Assembly (NCBI RefSeq): GCF_900618535.1
Contig: NZ_UYJA01000004.1
Coordinates: 248,001 to 312,000, forward strand
Direction: 5' to 3'
DNA from: Pseudomonas bubulae
GTDB lineage: Bacteria; Pseudomonadota; Gammaproteobacteria; Pseudomonadales; Pseudomonadaceae
Length of the DNA: 64,000 nt
Of this stretch, positions 8,957-16,715 are shown piece by piece. The notes below the pieces were generated by a model, which was not told the DNA's origin, did no database searches, and worked only from the letters and a program-made list of their open reading frames with translations. How positions within the stretch are numbered: position 1 is the stretch's first letter; each line of letters begins with the position of its first letter. Position numbers and translations under genes: made by a program.

Positions 8957-11230
8957 CTATTTGCGCAACAGGCGCAAACCGTTGAACACCACCAACAGGC
9001 TGACGCCCATGTCGGCAAACACGGCCATCCACATGGTGGCCAAACCGAGGAAGGTTACCGCAAGAAAGATCGCCTTGATGACCAATGCCAAGGCAATGTT
9101 CTGTTTCAGGATGCTGGAGGTCTGCCGTGACAGGCGAATAAAAGCCGGTATCTTGCGCAGATCGTCGTCCATCAGGGCAACATCGGCGGTCTCGATCGCG
9201 GTATCCGTACCTGCCGCGGCCATGGCAAAACCGATCTCGGCACGGGCCAGGGCCGGAGCGTCATTAATGCCGTCGCCCACCATGCCTACATGATGGCCCT
9301 TGGCATACAGCGCTTCGATCGCCTTGAGCTTGTCTTCCGGGAGCAGGTTGCCCTGGGCTTCGTCGATACCGACCTGGGCGGCAATGGCGTTGGCCGTGTG
9401 AGGATTATCGCCGGTCAGCATCAGGGTCTTGATGCCCAACTCATGCAACTCGCGGATCGCTTCACGGCTGGTTTGCTTGACTGTGTCTGCCACGGCGAAC
9501 AGCGCCAGCGGGCCTGCGCTGTCGCACAGCAAGATCACGGTTTTGCCCTGTTCTTCCAGCGCAAACAGCTCTGTCTCGAGTTCAGGAGAGCACAGGCCCA
9601 ATTCTTCAACCAGGCGGTGATTGCCCAGGTGGTAGAGCTTGCCGTCGATTTCGCCACGCACTCCGCGTCCCGCCAGCGCGGTGAAGTTATCCACAGCACT
9701 CAAAGGCAGATTCTTATCCACAGCAGCATTAGCCACAGCCAGCGACACCGGATGATCGGAACGGCTTGCAAGGCTGGCGGCCAACAGCACCGCGCTGTCA
9801 GTGACCAGCGGATCAAGGGGCAGGTAATCGGTTTGCACCGGTTTGCCGTGGGTGATGGTGCCGGTCTTGTCCAGGGCCAGGAAGTCGAGCTTGTGGCCGC
9901 CTTCCAGGTACACCCCGCCCTTGACCAAAATCCCCTTGCGGGCCGCAGCCGCCAGGCCGCTGACGATGGTTACCGGCGTCGAAATCACCAGCGCACAAGG
10001 GCACGCCACCACCAGTAACACCAGCGCACGGTAGATCCAGTCAAACCATACGCCGCCCATAAACAACGGCGGGATCACCGCCACTGCCAGGGCAAAGGCA
10101 AACACCAGCGGGGTATAGATTTTCGCGAAGCTGTCGACGAAACGCTGGGTCGGTGCCCGGGCGCCCTGGGCCTGCTCTACAGCGTGAATGATCCGCGCCA
10201 GGGTCGAGTTGTTGGCCGCTGCCGTCACCCGGTATTCCAGGGCGCCGGACTGGTTGATGGTGCCCGCGAAGACTTTGTCGCCCAGCGCTTTCTCGACAGG
10301 CAGGCTTTCACCGGTGATCGGCGCCTGATCGACTGTGGAGTTGCCCGCTACCACTTCACCGTCCAGGCCGATACGCTCGCCCGGCCGTACCCTGACCAGG
10401 CTGCCCAGGGCGATGTCTTTGACCTCAAGCTCAATCCAGCTGCCATCCGCCTGCTGCACGGTGGCCTTGTCCGGCGCCATTTGCATCAAGCCACTGATGG
10501 CATTGCGCGCACGATCGAGGGATTTGGCTTCGATCAGCTCGGCCACAGTAAACAGGAACATCACCATCGCCGCTTCCGGCCATTGGCCGATCAGCACGGC
10601 CCCCGTCACGGCGATGCTCATCAGTGCATTGATGTTCAGGTTGAGGTTTTTCAGGGCGATCCAGCCCTTTTTATAGGTGGTCAGGCCGCCGCTGAGGATC
10701 GACACCAGCGCCACCAGCGCAATCACCCAGGTGGGTGCAGCATCGGTAAAGTGCAGCACTTCAGCCGCCAACGCGCCCGCACCGGCAACGGCCAGAGGCC
10801 ACCAGTGTTTTTTCGCAGGCAGTGCAGGCGGGGCCGCATCCGCACCGGAATTGATGGGCTCGGCGTGCATGCCGAGGGATTTGATTGCGTCGACAATCGG
10901 CCCGACGGACGGCAGGTCGTGGGTCACGCCCAATACCCGGTTGATGAGGTTGAATTCCAGTTGCTGCACACCCGCCAGCTTGCCCAGCTTGTTCTGGATC
11001 AGGGTCTGCTCGGTGGGGCAGTCCATCGCTTCAATGCGAAAGCTGCTCAGGCGCGCGCCCGCAGTGGCCGCGGCGGCCAGCTTGACGACGCTCGGTCCCG
11101 CTGCGCCAGGGCAGCAGCTATGGGCGTGAGCGTGCGTGTCGCCATGCCCATGTTCGTGATCGTGATCGTGATCGTGATCGTGATCGTGATCGTGATCATG
11201 CTTGTTCGGTGCGTGAATGGAATCGCTCAT
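8957..11230 (-). CDS. cadA: Cd2+/Zn2+/Pb2+-exporting P1B-type ATPase CadA
   Basis: The 757-residue inner-membrane metal pump has a His/Asp-rich N-terminus (residues 10-37, from a tandem GTGATC repeat), then a heavy-metal-associated domain with MDCPTEQ. The membrane CPC motif (ACPCALVIS) lies near residue 409, the phosphorylation site DKTGT near 450, an HP motif (SDHPVSLA), and GDGINDAP near 652. These mark a P1B ATPase of the Zn/Cd/Pb class. It is divergent from cadR and shares its operator. The His-rich arm probably binds metal. Start at 11230 (MSDSIHAP). Confidence 0.95.
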   Translation of the reverse strand: MSDSIHAPNKHDHDHDHDHDHDHDHEHGHGDTHAHAHSCCPGAAGPSVVKLAAAATAGARLSSFRIEAMDCPTEQTLIQNKLGKLAGVQQLEFNLINRVLGVTHDLPSVGPIVDAIKSLGMHAEPINSGADAAPPALPAKKHWWPLAVAGAGALAAEVLHFTDAAPTWVIALVALVSILSGGLTTYKKGWIALKNLNLNINALMSIAVTGAVLIGQWPEAAMVMFLFTVAELIEAKSLDRARNAISGLMQMAPDKATVQQADGSWIELEVKDIALGSLVRVRPGERIGLDGEVVAGNSTVDQAPITGESLPVEKALGDKVFAGTINQSGALEYRVTAAANNSTLARIIHAVEQAQGARAPTQRFVDSFAKIYTPLVFAFALAVAVIPPLFMGGVWFDWIYRALVLLVVACPCALVISTPVTIVSGLAAAARKGILVKGGVYLEGGHKLDFLALDKTGTITHGKPVQTDYLPLDPLVTDSAVLLAASLASRSDHPVSLAVANAAVDKNLPLSAVDNFTALAGRGVRGEIDGKLYHLGNHRLVEELGLCSPELETELFALEEQGKTVILLCDSAGPLALFAVADTVKQTSREAIRELHELGIKTLMLTGDNPHTANAIAAQVGIDEAQGNLLPEDKLKAIEALYAKGHHVGMVGDGINDAPALARAEIGFAMAAAGTDTAIETADVALMDDDLRKIPAFIRLSRQTSSILKQNIALALVIKAIFLAVTFLGLATMWMAVFADMGVSLLVVFNGLRLLRK
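11156..11202. repeat. Hexanucleotide tandem repeat encoding (His-Asp)n in cadA
   Basis: About seven to eight tandem copies of GTGATC (read on the plus strand) encode alternating His-Asp on the minus strand. The unit is two codons long, so copy-number slippage would change the metal-binding arm of CadA without breaking the frame. Confidence 0.9.
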
Positions 11231-11262
11231 CAGATTGCGTCCGGGAAAGGTGCCTGTTGCCA

Positions 11263-11293
11263 AGTAAAGACCCTGTAGCCACTATAGGGTCAA
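11263..11293. promoter_or_regulatory. CadR operator and cadA promoter
   Basis: Positions 11270-11290 hold a MerR-type inverted repeat (ACCCTGTAGC...ACTATAGGGT) matching the operator arms known for Pseudomonas CadR/ZntR regulators. On the minus strand TTGACC (11293-11288) and TTTACT (11268-11263) are 19 bases apart, the long spacer that MerR-family activators correct. On the plus strand TTGCCA at 11257-11262 could be the cadR -35 box. The site sits between the two divergent genes. Confidence 0.85.
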
Positions 11294-11316
11294 GCATCCT
11301 TTTGGAGATCTGCTTG

Positions 11317-11766
11317 ATGAAAATTGGCGAACTGGCGAAATTGACCGACTGTCAGGTCGAAACCATCCGTTATTACGAACGCGAAGGGCTGCTGCCAGAG
11401 CCTGCGCGCAGTGAAGGCAACTACCGTTTGTACACCCAGGCCCATGTTGAGCGGCTGACGTTTATCCGCAATTGCCGCAGCCTGGACATGACCCTGGAAG
11501 AAATCCGCAGCCTGCTCAACCTGCGTGACAGCCCCCAGGACCAGTGCGAAAGCGTGAATGCGCTGATCGACGAACATATTCATCACGTCAAGGCGCGGGT
11601 CGACAGTTTGCTGGCCCTGCAGGCGCAATTGCTCGACCTGCGGCAAAAGTGTGGCGAGGGGCCGGACGGGGAGCATTGCGGGATTTTGCAGCAGCTGGAA
11701 GTCAGCGGCTCGGTCAGCCCGCCGGAAGGCGAGCCCAGCCATGTGGGCAGAAGCCACGGGCATTGA
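11317..11766 (+). CDS. cadR: MerR-family Cd(II)/Pb(II)-responsive regulator CadR
   Basis: The 149-residue MerR protein has the usual N-terminal helix-turn-helix (MKIGELAKLTDCQVETIRYYEREGLL) and a dimerisation helix. The metal-binding cysteines match CadR: Cys in DQCESV, then CGEGPDGEHCG, plus a C-terminal His tail (SHVGRSHGH). It would repress and, with metal bound, activate cadA from the shared operator. The ATG at 11317 has GGAG nine bases upstream; the open frame extends further upstream but through the operator. Confidence 0.93.
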   Translation: MKIGELAKLTDCQVETIRYYEREGLLPEPARSEGNYRLYTQAHVERLTFIRNCRSLDMTLEEIRSLLNLRDSPQDQCESVNALIDEHIHHVKARVDSLLALQAQLLDLRQKCGEGPDGEHCGILQQLEVSGSVSPPEGEPSHVGRSHGH

Positions 11767-11871
11767 TTGCAGGGCGCCGATGCAGGCCTTGGCCCTTCAA
11801 TCGTGCCGGACGCGGAGCGCCTAAAACGCTATTCTGTCCAGGTTTTCCCCTTACAGAATGTGAACTGCCAA

Positions 11872-12912
11872 ATGCCAGACTGGAACCACTACCTACAGCG
11901 CATCCTTGAGTTGATGAAGCGCTATCCAGGGCTGATCGCGGCGTTTGGCTTTTGCTCGGGGGTGGGCAGTTTCATTCTGGTGGACCGCCAGCAAGGCATG
12001 GCCCGCTGGATTGCGGTGATCCTGCTGGTGAGCTGGGTCTGGTTGATGCTGGAAAACACCTTCACCCGGCTGTTCAGCCGGGTGTTCAAGCGCGAAATAC
12101 CTGAACCGCTGCTGCGCTATGCCACCCAGATGATCCACCAGGAAAGTTTTTTTTTCGTCCTGCCATTTTTCTTTATCACCACCACCTGGAACAGTGGCCA
12201 ACTGGTCTTTACCGGACTTCTGGGCGTGTGCGCACTGATCGCCATCACTGACCCGCTGTATTACAAATGGCTGGCCCCCCGGCGCTGGCTGTTTCTGGCC
12301 CTGCACACCCTGGCCCTGTTCGCGGCCATGCTGACGGCGTTGCCGATCATCCTCAACCTCACCACCTCCGAGAGCTACAAACTGGCGCTGGGCACCGCCG
12401 TGCTGCTGTCAATTCCCAGCCTGGCCGTGAGCCTGCCGCTGAAAACCTGGCGTGGCTGGCTGGTATTGCCCTTGATAGTCCTGGCCCTGGGCGGCACCGG
12501 CTGGCTGCTGCGATCCTGGGTGCCACCAGCTACGCTGTGGATGACCGAAGTGGCCGTCACCACCCAGTTGCAGGACCGCACGCCGGGCGAGAGCATCAAG
12601 CACATCAGCGTCAGCGAGCTGCGCAGTCGTGGCCTGTACGCCTATACCTCGATCAATGCGCCCCGGGGTTTGAATGAGCGGATTTACCATGTGTGGCAAC
12701 TCAACGGCCAGGAGGTCGACCGCATCGCCCTGGATATTCATGGCGGGCGCAAAGAGGGTTATCGCGCCTGGACCCACAAGCAGAATTTCCCACCGGACCC
12801 GGTGGGTCGCTGGCAAGTCCGGGTGTTGACCGAGGATGGGCAACTGATCGGCGTTTTGCGCTTCAGGGTTAACCTGGATCAATCTGCGCCTGCGGTTGTT
12901 AAGGCAAACTGA
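11872..12912 (+). CDS. DUF5924/DUF2914 family membrane protein
   Basis: The 346-residue protein (start MPDWNHYLQ) has about seven hydrophobic segments in the first 240 residues. A soluble C-terminal domain follows (LNERIYHVWQLNGQEVDRIALDIHGGRKEGYRAW...), which I recognise as DUF2914. Its function is unknown. The gene stands alone between cadR and the lipid ABC operon. The frame is open back to 11767, but the upstream part does not look like protein and directly abuts the cadR stop, so the ATG at 11872 is preferred. Confidence 0.7.
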   Translation: MPDWNHYLQRILELMKRYPGLIAAFGFCSGVGSFILVDRQQGMARWIAVILLVSWVWLMLENTFTRLFSRVFKREIPEPLLRYATQMIHQESFFFVLPFFFITTTWNSGQLVFTGLLGVCALIAITDPLYYKWLAPRRWLFLALHTLALFAAMLTALPIILNLTTSESYKLALGTAVLLSIPSLAVSLPLKTWRGWLVLPLIVLALGGTGWLLRSWVPPATLWMTEVAVTTQLQDRTPGESIKHISVSELRSRGLYAYTSINAPRGLNERIYHVWQLNGQEVDRIALDIHGGRKEGYRAWTHKQNFPPDPVGRWQVRVLTEDGQLIGVLRFRVNLDQSAPAVVKAN

Positions 12913-12991
12913 AGCACTTTTGCCGGATTGTGCTATTACATAAGGTCTGCGTTCAAACGTACCGAGCTGGGAGCTTAAGACTATTACGGCC

Positions 12992-14122
12992 ATGGCGGGC
13001 AATGCCCAACTAGACACTTCCGGTAATCCGGCGCGACTGCTGATCAGCGGCGACTGGACGCTTGCCCATTACACACGCCTCAAGCAGCAGACCGAACAAC
13101 TGGTCGGCAAGTACGATGCCCAGACCGCCATCAACCTGGACGACGTGTCCAGCATCGATACGGCCGGGGCTTCGCTGCTGGTGGAGCTGCTGGGGGCAGA
13201 GCGCGTCAGCCAGTTGACCGACACCGCCCAAAAACTCCCCGCCGCCGACCGCGCCTTGCTGCAAACGGTCTATTCCTCGATGCGTGATTTTTGCGTGCCG
13301 GTCGCAGCCCAGGAACAGAACGTCGGCATCCTCTTGCTCAGCCGCATCGGCAGCGCGGTCTACAAGCTGTGGCAAGACTCCCTGCAACTGCTGGGGTTTA
13401 TCGGCCTGATCCTGCAGACCCTGGCGCGCAACCTGTTTCGACCCAAACAATGGCGCATCACCCCGGTGGTGGCGCATATCGAGCAGATCGGTCTTAACGC
13501 CGCGCCGATCGTGGTGTTGCTGACCTTTATGGTGGGCGCCGTAGTGGCGTTTCTCGGTGCCACGGTACTGGCCAACTTTGGTGCGGGGATTTTTACCGTT
13601 GACCTGGTGGCGTTTTCCTTCCTGCGTGAATTTGGCGTGTTGCTCACCGCCATCCTTCTGGCCGGGCGCACGGCCAGTGCCTTTACCGCGCAAATCGGCT
13701 CGATGAAGGCCAACGAAGAAATTGACGCGATCCGCACCCTGGGCCTCGATCCGATGGACTTGCTGGTGTTGCCACGGGTGCTGGCGCTGTTGATTTCCCT
13801 GCCGCTGCTGACATTCATGGCCATGATGGCGGGCATCCTCGGCGGTGCCGTGGTCTGCGTGGTGTCCCTGGGTATCTCGCCGGACATGTTTATTTCGCTG
13901 CTGCACTCGGATATCGGCGTGCAGCACTTTTTGGTGGGCATGGTCAAAGCGCCGTTCTTTGCCTTCCTGATTGCCGCGGTGGGCTGCCTTGAAGGCTTTA
14001 AAGTCAGCGGCAGCGCCGAGTCGGTGGGCGCCCACACCACGTCCAGCGTGGTCCAGTCGATCTTTATCGTGATCGTCCTCGACGCCGTGGCCGCGTTGTT
14101 CTTTATGGAGATGGGCTGGTGA
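12992..14122 (+). CDS. STAS-MlaE fused ABC permease
   Basis: The 376-residue protein has an N-terminal STAS-like domain (about 1-95; LLISGDWTLAHY, INLDDVSSIDTAGASLLVELL). An MlaE permease follows (about 120-375) with five to six spans and the conserved FLREFGVLLTAILLAGRTASAFTAQIGSMKANEEIDAI region. MlaE-type permeases move phospholipids between inner and outer membranes with an MCE protein. In E. coli the STAS protein MlaB is separate; here it is joined to the permease. The next gene starts at an overlapping GTGA. Confidence 0.88.
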   Translation: MAGNAQLDTSGNPARLLISGDWTLAHYTRLKQQTEQLVGKYDAQTAINLDDVSSIDTAGASLLVELLGAERVSQLTDTAQKLPAADRALLQTVYSSMRDFCVPVAAQEQNVGILLLSRIGSAVYKLWQDSLQLLGFIGLILQTLARNLFRPKQWRITPVVAHIEQIGLNAAPIVVLLTFMVGAVVAFLGATVLANFGAGIFTVDLVAFSFLREFGVLLTAILLAGRTASAFTAQIGSMKANEEIDAIRTLGLDPMDLLVLPRVLALLISLPLLTFMAMMAGILGGAVVCVVSLGISPDMFISLLHSDIGVQHFLVGMVKAPFFAFLIAAVGCLEGFKVSGSAESVGAHTTSSVVQSIFIVIVLDAVAALFFMEMGW

Positions 14123-14922
14123 GTACGTCCCTGCGCAAACCCGGCGAGACCGTGATCGAGGTGCGTGACCTGTGCAACCGCTTTGGTAGCCAGACCGTGC
14201 ATGAACACCTCGACCTAGATGTGTACAAAGGTGAGATTCTCGGCGTGGTCGGCGGCTCCGGCACCGGCAAATCCGTGCTGCTGCGCAGTATTGTCGGTTT
14301 GCGTCGGCCCACTGAAGGGCAGGTCCGGGTGTTTGGCCAGGACTTGATGAGCCTTGATGAACAGGCGCGCTCGATGATCGAGCGGCGCTTTGGTGTGCTG
14401 TTTCAGATGGGCGCGCTGTTTTCTTCACTGACGGTAAAAGAGAACATCGCCCTGCCCCTGATCGAGCACGCCGGCCTGAGCCGGCCTGATGCCGAGCACC
14501 TGGCGTGCGTCAAGCTGGCGCTGTCGGGATTGCCCCTGTCGGCAGCAGACAAGTACCCGTCTTCACTGTCCGGTGGCATGGTCAAGCGCGCAGCGCTGGC
14601 CCGGGCGCTGGCGCTGGACCCGGACATCCTGTTTCTGGACGAACCCACCGCTGGGCTGGATCCGATCGGCGCGGCGGCCTTTGACCAACTTATCCTGACA
14701 CTGCGCGATGCGCTGGGGTTAAGCGTGTTCCTGGTCACCCACGATCTCGACACGCTGTACACCATCACTGACCGGGTGGCGGTGCTGTCGCAAAAACGGG
14801 TGCTGGTGGCGGCACCCATCACTGAGGTCGAAGACTACGACGACCCGTGGATTCATGACTATTTCCATGGCCCCCGTGGCCGCGCCGCGTACGAAGCGGC
14901 AACCCACCTCAAGGAGCAATGA
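14119..14922 (+). CDS. MlaF-like ABC transporter ATPase
   Basis: The 267-residue ATPase has Walker A GGSGTGKS at residues 45-52, signature LSGGMVKRAALARALAL, Walker B ILFLDEP and H-loop THD. The signature with MVKR rather than QQQR is typical of MlaF-type ATPases. It starts at GTG 14119, overlapping the permease stop by four bases, and ends one base before the MCE gene, so all are in one operon. Confidence 0.9.
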   Translation: MSTSLRKPGETVIEVRDLCNRFGSQTVHEHLDLDVYKGEILGVVGGSGTGKSVLLRSIVGLRRPTEGQVRVFGQDLMSLDEQARSMIERRFGVLFQMGALFSSLTVKENIALPLIEHAGLSRPDAEHLACVKLALSGLPLSAADKYPSSLSGGMVKRAALARALALDPDILFLDEPTAGLDPIGAAAFDQLILTLRDALGLSVFLVTHDLDTLYTITDRVAVLSQKRVLVAAPITEVEDYDDPWIHDYFHGPRGRAAYEAATHLKEQ

Positions 14923-14923
14923 C

Positions 14924-15862
14924 ATGGAAACCCGTGCCCATCATGTATTGATCGGCCTGTTCAGCGTCCTGATTGTCGTCGGGGCCATGCTGTTTGGCCT
15001 GTGGCTGGCCAAGGCGAGCATGGACAGCACGTTCAAGGATTACGAAGTGGTGTTCAACGAAGCCGTCAGCGGCCTGTCCAAAGGCAGCTCGGTGCAATAC
15101 AACGGGATCAAGGTCGGCGACGTGATCGAACTGCGCCTGGACGACAAGGACCCGCGCCGGGTACTGGCGCGCATTCGTCTGGCGGCCAACACCCCGGTCA
15201 AGGTCGACACCAAGGCCAAGCTGGCGCTGACCGGCGTGACCGGGACTTCGATCATCCAGCTCAGTGGCGGTGACCCCAACAGCCCGCCCCTCAAGGGCAA
15301 GGACGGCAAGCTGCCGGAAATCGTGGCTTCGCCCTCGCCCATTGCCCGCCTGCTCACCGACGGCTCTGACGTGATGGCCAACGTCAATATGCTGCTGCAT
15401 AACGCCAATGCGTTGTTCTCCGAAGACAACGTCAACCGTGTCAGCAAGACCCTGGACAACCTTGAGCAAACCACTACGGCCATTGCCGGTCAGCGCGGCG
15501 ATATCAGCCAAACATTGAAACAGCTGGCCCAGGTCGGCAAACAGGCCAGCGTCACGCTTGAGCAAACCAACGTGCTGATGCGCAACGCCAACGGCCTGTT
15601 GAGCACCGAAGGCAAACAGATGTTCAACAGCGCCGAGCAGGCCATGAACTCGCTGCAGCAGAGCACGGCGACGATCAACAAACTGATCAACAACAATGAG
15701 GACTCGCTCAACAGCGGCCTGCAGGGGCTGAATCAGCTCGGCCCTGCAGTCAATGAACTGCGCGAAACCCTTGGCACATTGCGCTCGATCTCACGGCGCC
15801 TGGAATCCAATCCAAGCGGTTACTTGCTGGGCCGCGAGCAGAACAAGGAATTCACCCCATGA
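14924..15862 (+). CDS. MlaD/MCE-family lipid-binding protein
   Basis: The 312-residue protein has an N-terminal membrane anchor (HHVLIGLFSVLIVVGAMLFGLWLA, residues 6-29), then an MCE domain (about 38-118; YEVVFNEAVSGLSKGSSVQYNGIKVGDVIELRL). A long helical tail rich in Gln, Asn and Ser follows. It would form a periplasmic ring that carries lipid between membranes. Its ATG is one base after the ATPase stop and its end overlaps the lipoprotein gene by four bases. It is longer than E. coli MlaD (about 180), as in single-MCE proteins of related systems. Confidence 0.88.
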   Translation: METRAHHVLIGLFSVLIVVGAMLFGLWLAKASMDSTFKDYEVVFNEAVSGLSKGSSVQYNGIKVGDVIELRLDDKDPRRVLARIRLAANTPVKVDTKAKLALTGVTGTSIIQLSGGDPNSPPLKGKDGKLPEIVASPSPIARLLTDGSDVMANVNMLLHNANALFSEDNVNRVSKTLDNLEQTTTAIAGQRGDISQTLKQLAQVGKQASVTLEQTNVLMRNANGLLSTEGKQMFNSAEQAMNSLQQSTATINKLINNNEDSLNSGLQGLNQLGPAVNELRETLGTLRSISRRLESNPSGYLLGREQNKEFTP

Positions 15863-16485
15863 AGCGCACCTATCGCCTGGCAGGTTCCATCGCCCTTGCT
15901 ACTGGCCTGAGCCTGCTCAGCGCCTGCTCGATTTTGCCCAAACCCGAGATAGTCGACGTGTATCGGCTGCCGGCGGCGCAAGCACCCATGGCCGTCAGCC
16001 AGAGTACGCCAGTGAAGTGGTCATTGCGTCTGGAAAAGCCGATGACCACTGGCGCGTTGAACAGCCAGAACATCGTGGTGGTGCCTGAGGGCAACCTGAT
16101 CAGTAACTACAAAGGTGCCCGCTGGAGCGATACGGCCCCGGTGCTGTTGCGCAACCGTCTGCTTGAGGCCTTCTTGCAGGATGGCAGGATCCAGGGCTTG
16201 AGCACCGATGACAGCAACTTGCAGTCCGATTACGAACTGGGGGGCGAATTGTTGGCGTTTCAGACCCACTACAACGGCAAAAGCCCGGAAGTGCTGATCC
16301 AGTACAACGCCCGCCTGGTACGCAGCAGCGATCAGCGGGTGATTGCTTCCAAACGCTTTGAGACGCGCCAGCCGCTGAGCAACCCGATGGTACCAGGCGT
16401 GGTCGCAGGTTTTGGCCAGGCCAGTGATGTGCTGATGCCACAAGTGGTGCAGTGGGTGATGCAGCAGGGGCAGGCGCAGCGTTAA
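15859..16485 (+). CDS. ABC-type transport auxiliary lipoprotein (PqiC/LetC-like)
   Basis: The 208-residue protein has a lipoprotein signal (MKRTYRLAGSIALATGLSLLSAC), with Cys at the end of LSAC as the lipidation site. The body fits the ABC_trans_aux family, which includes PqiC: an early VYRLP and a conserved VVPEGNLISNYKGARWSDTAPVLLRNRLLEAFL. It probably provides the outer-membrane end of the lipid transport system encoded just upstream. Start at 15859 overlaps the MCE stop (ATGA). Confidence 0.85.
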   Translation: MKRTYRLAGSIALATGLSLLSACSILPKPEIVDVYRLPAAQAPMAVSQSTPVKWSLRLEKPMTTGALNSQNIVVVPEGNLISNYKGARWSDTAPVLLRNRLLEAFLQDGRIQGLSTDDSNLQSDYELGGELLAFQTHYNGKSPEVLIQYNARLVRSSDQRVIASKRFETRQPLSNPMVPGVVAGFGQASDVLMPQVVQWVMQQGQAQR

Positions 16486-16521
16486 AAACGCCCGAAGCAA
16501 GAGCCCAAAGCCCCTCCCCCC

Positions 16522-16545
16522 AACCCTCTCCCTGCGGAGAGGGTT
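16522..16545. repeat. CCCTCTCCC-family hairpin
   Basis: Ten bases AACCCTCTCC pair with GGAGAGGGTT around a four-base loop, preceded by a C-rich stretch. It belongs to the same family as the copies near 30153-30258 and 62263-62299. It lies between the convergent lipoprotein and triC genes and probably works as a transcript end. Confidence 0.8.
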
Positions 16546-16626
16546 GAAACCAGGTTCACACCTCCCTTCAATTAAAGACCGCTGTCTTGATACCGGCATT
16601 CGTAAATTCACACTAATCACCCTGCT

Positions 16627-16711
16627 GTAGGAGCGGGCTTGCTCGCGATGGGATCGACGCGGTGTGTCTGTCAGACCACGTCGTCCGAATCACGAGCAAG
16701 CCCGCTCCCAC
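16627..16711. repeat. REP palindrome pair
   Basis: GTAGGAGCGGGCTTGCTCGC faces its inverted copy (CACGAGCAAGCCCGCTCCCA) in the convergent gap before triC. One end has TAGG where most copies have TGGG. Confidence 0.88.
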
Positions 16712-16715
16712 TGGG

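Noticed and set aside
11156..11202. CRISPR-like regular repeat
   Set aside because: The unit is six bases with no spacers and lies inside cadA, encoding His-Asp.
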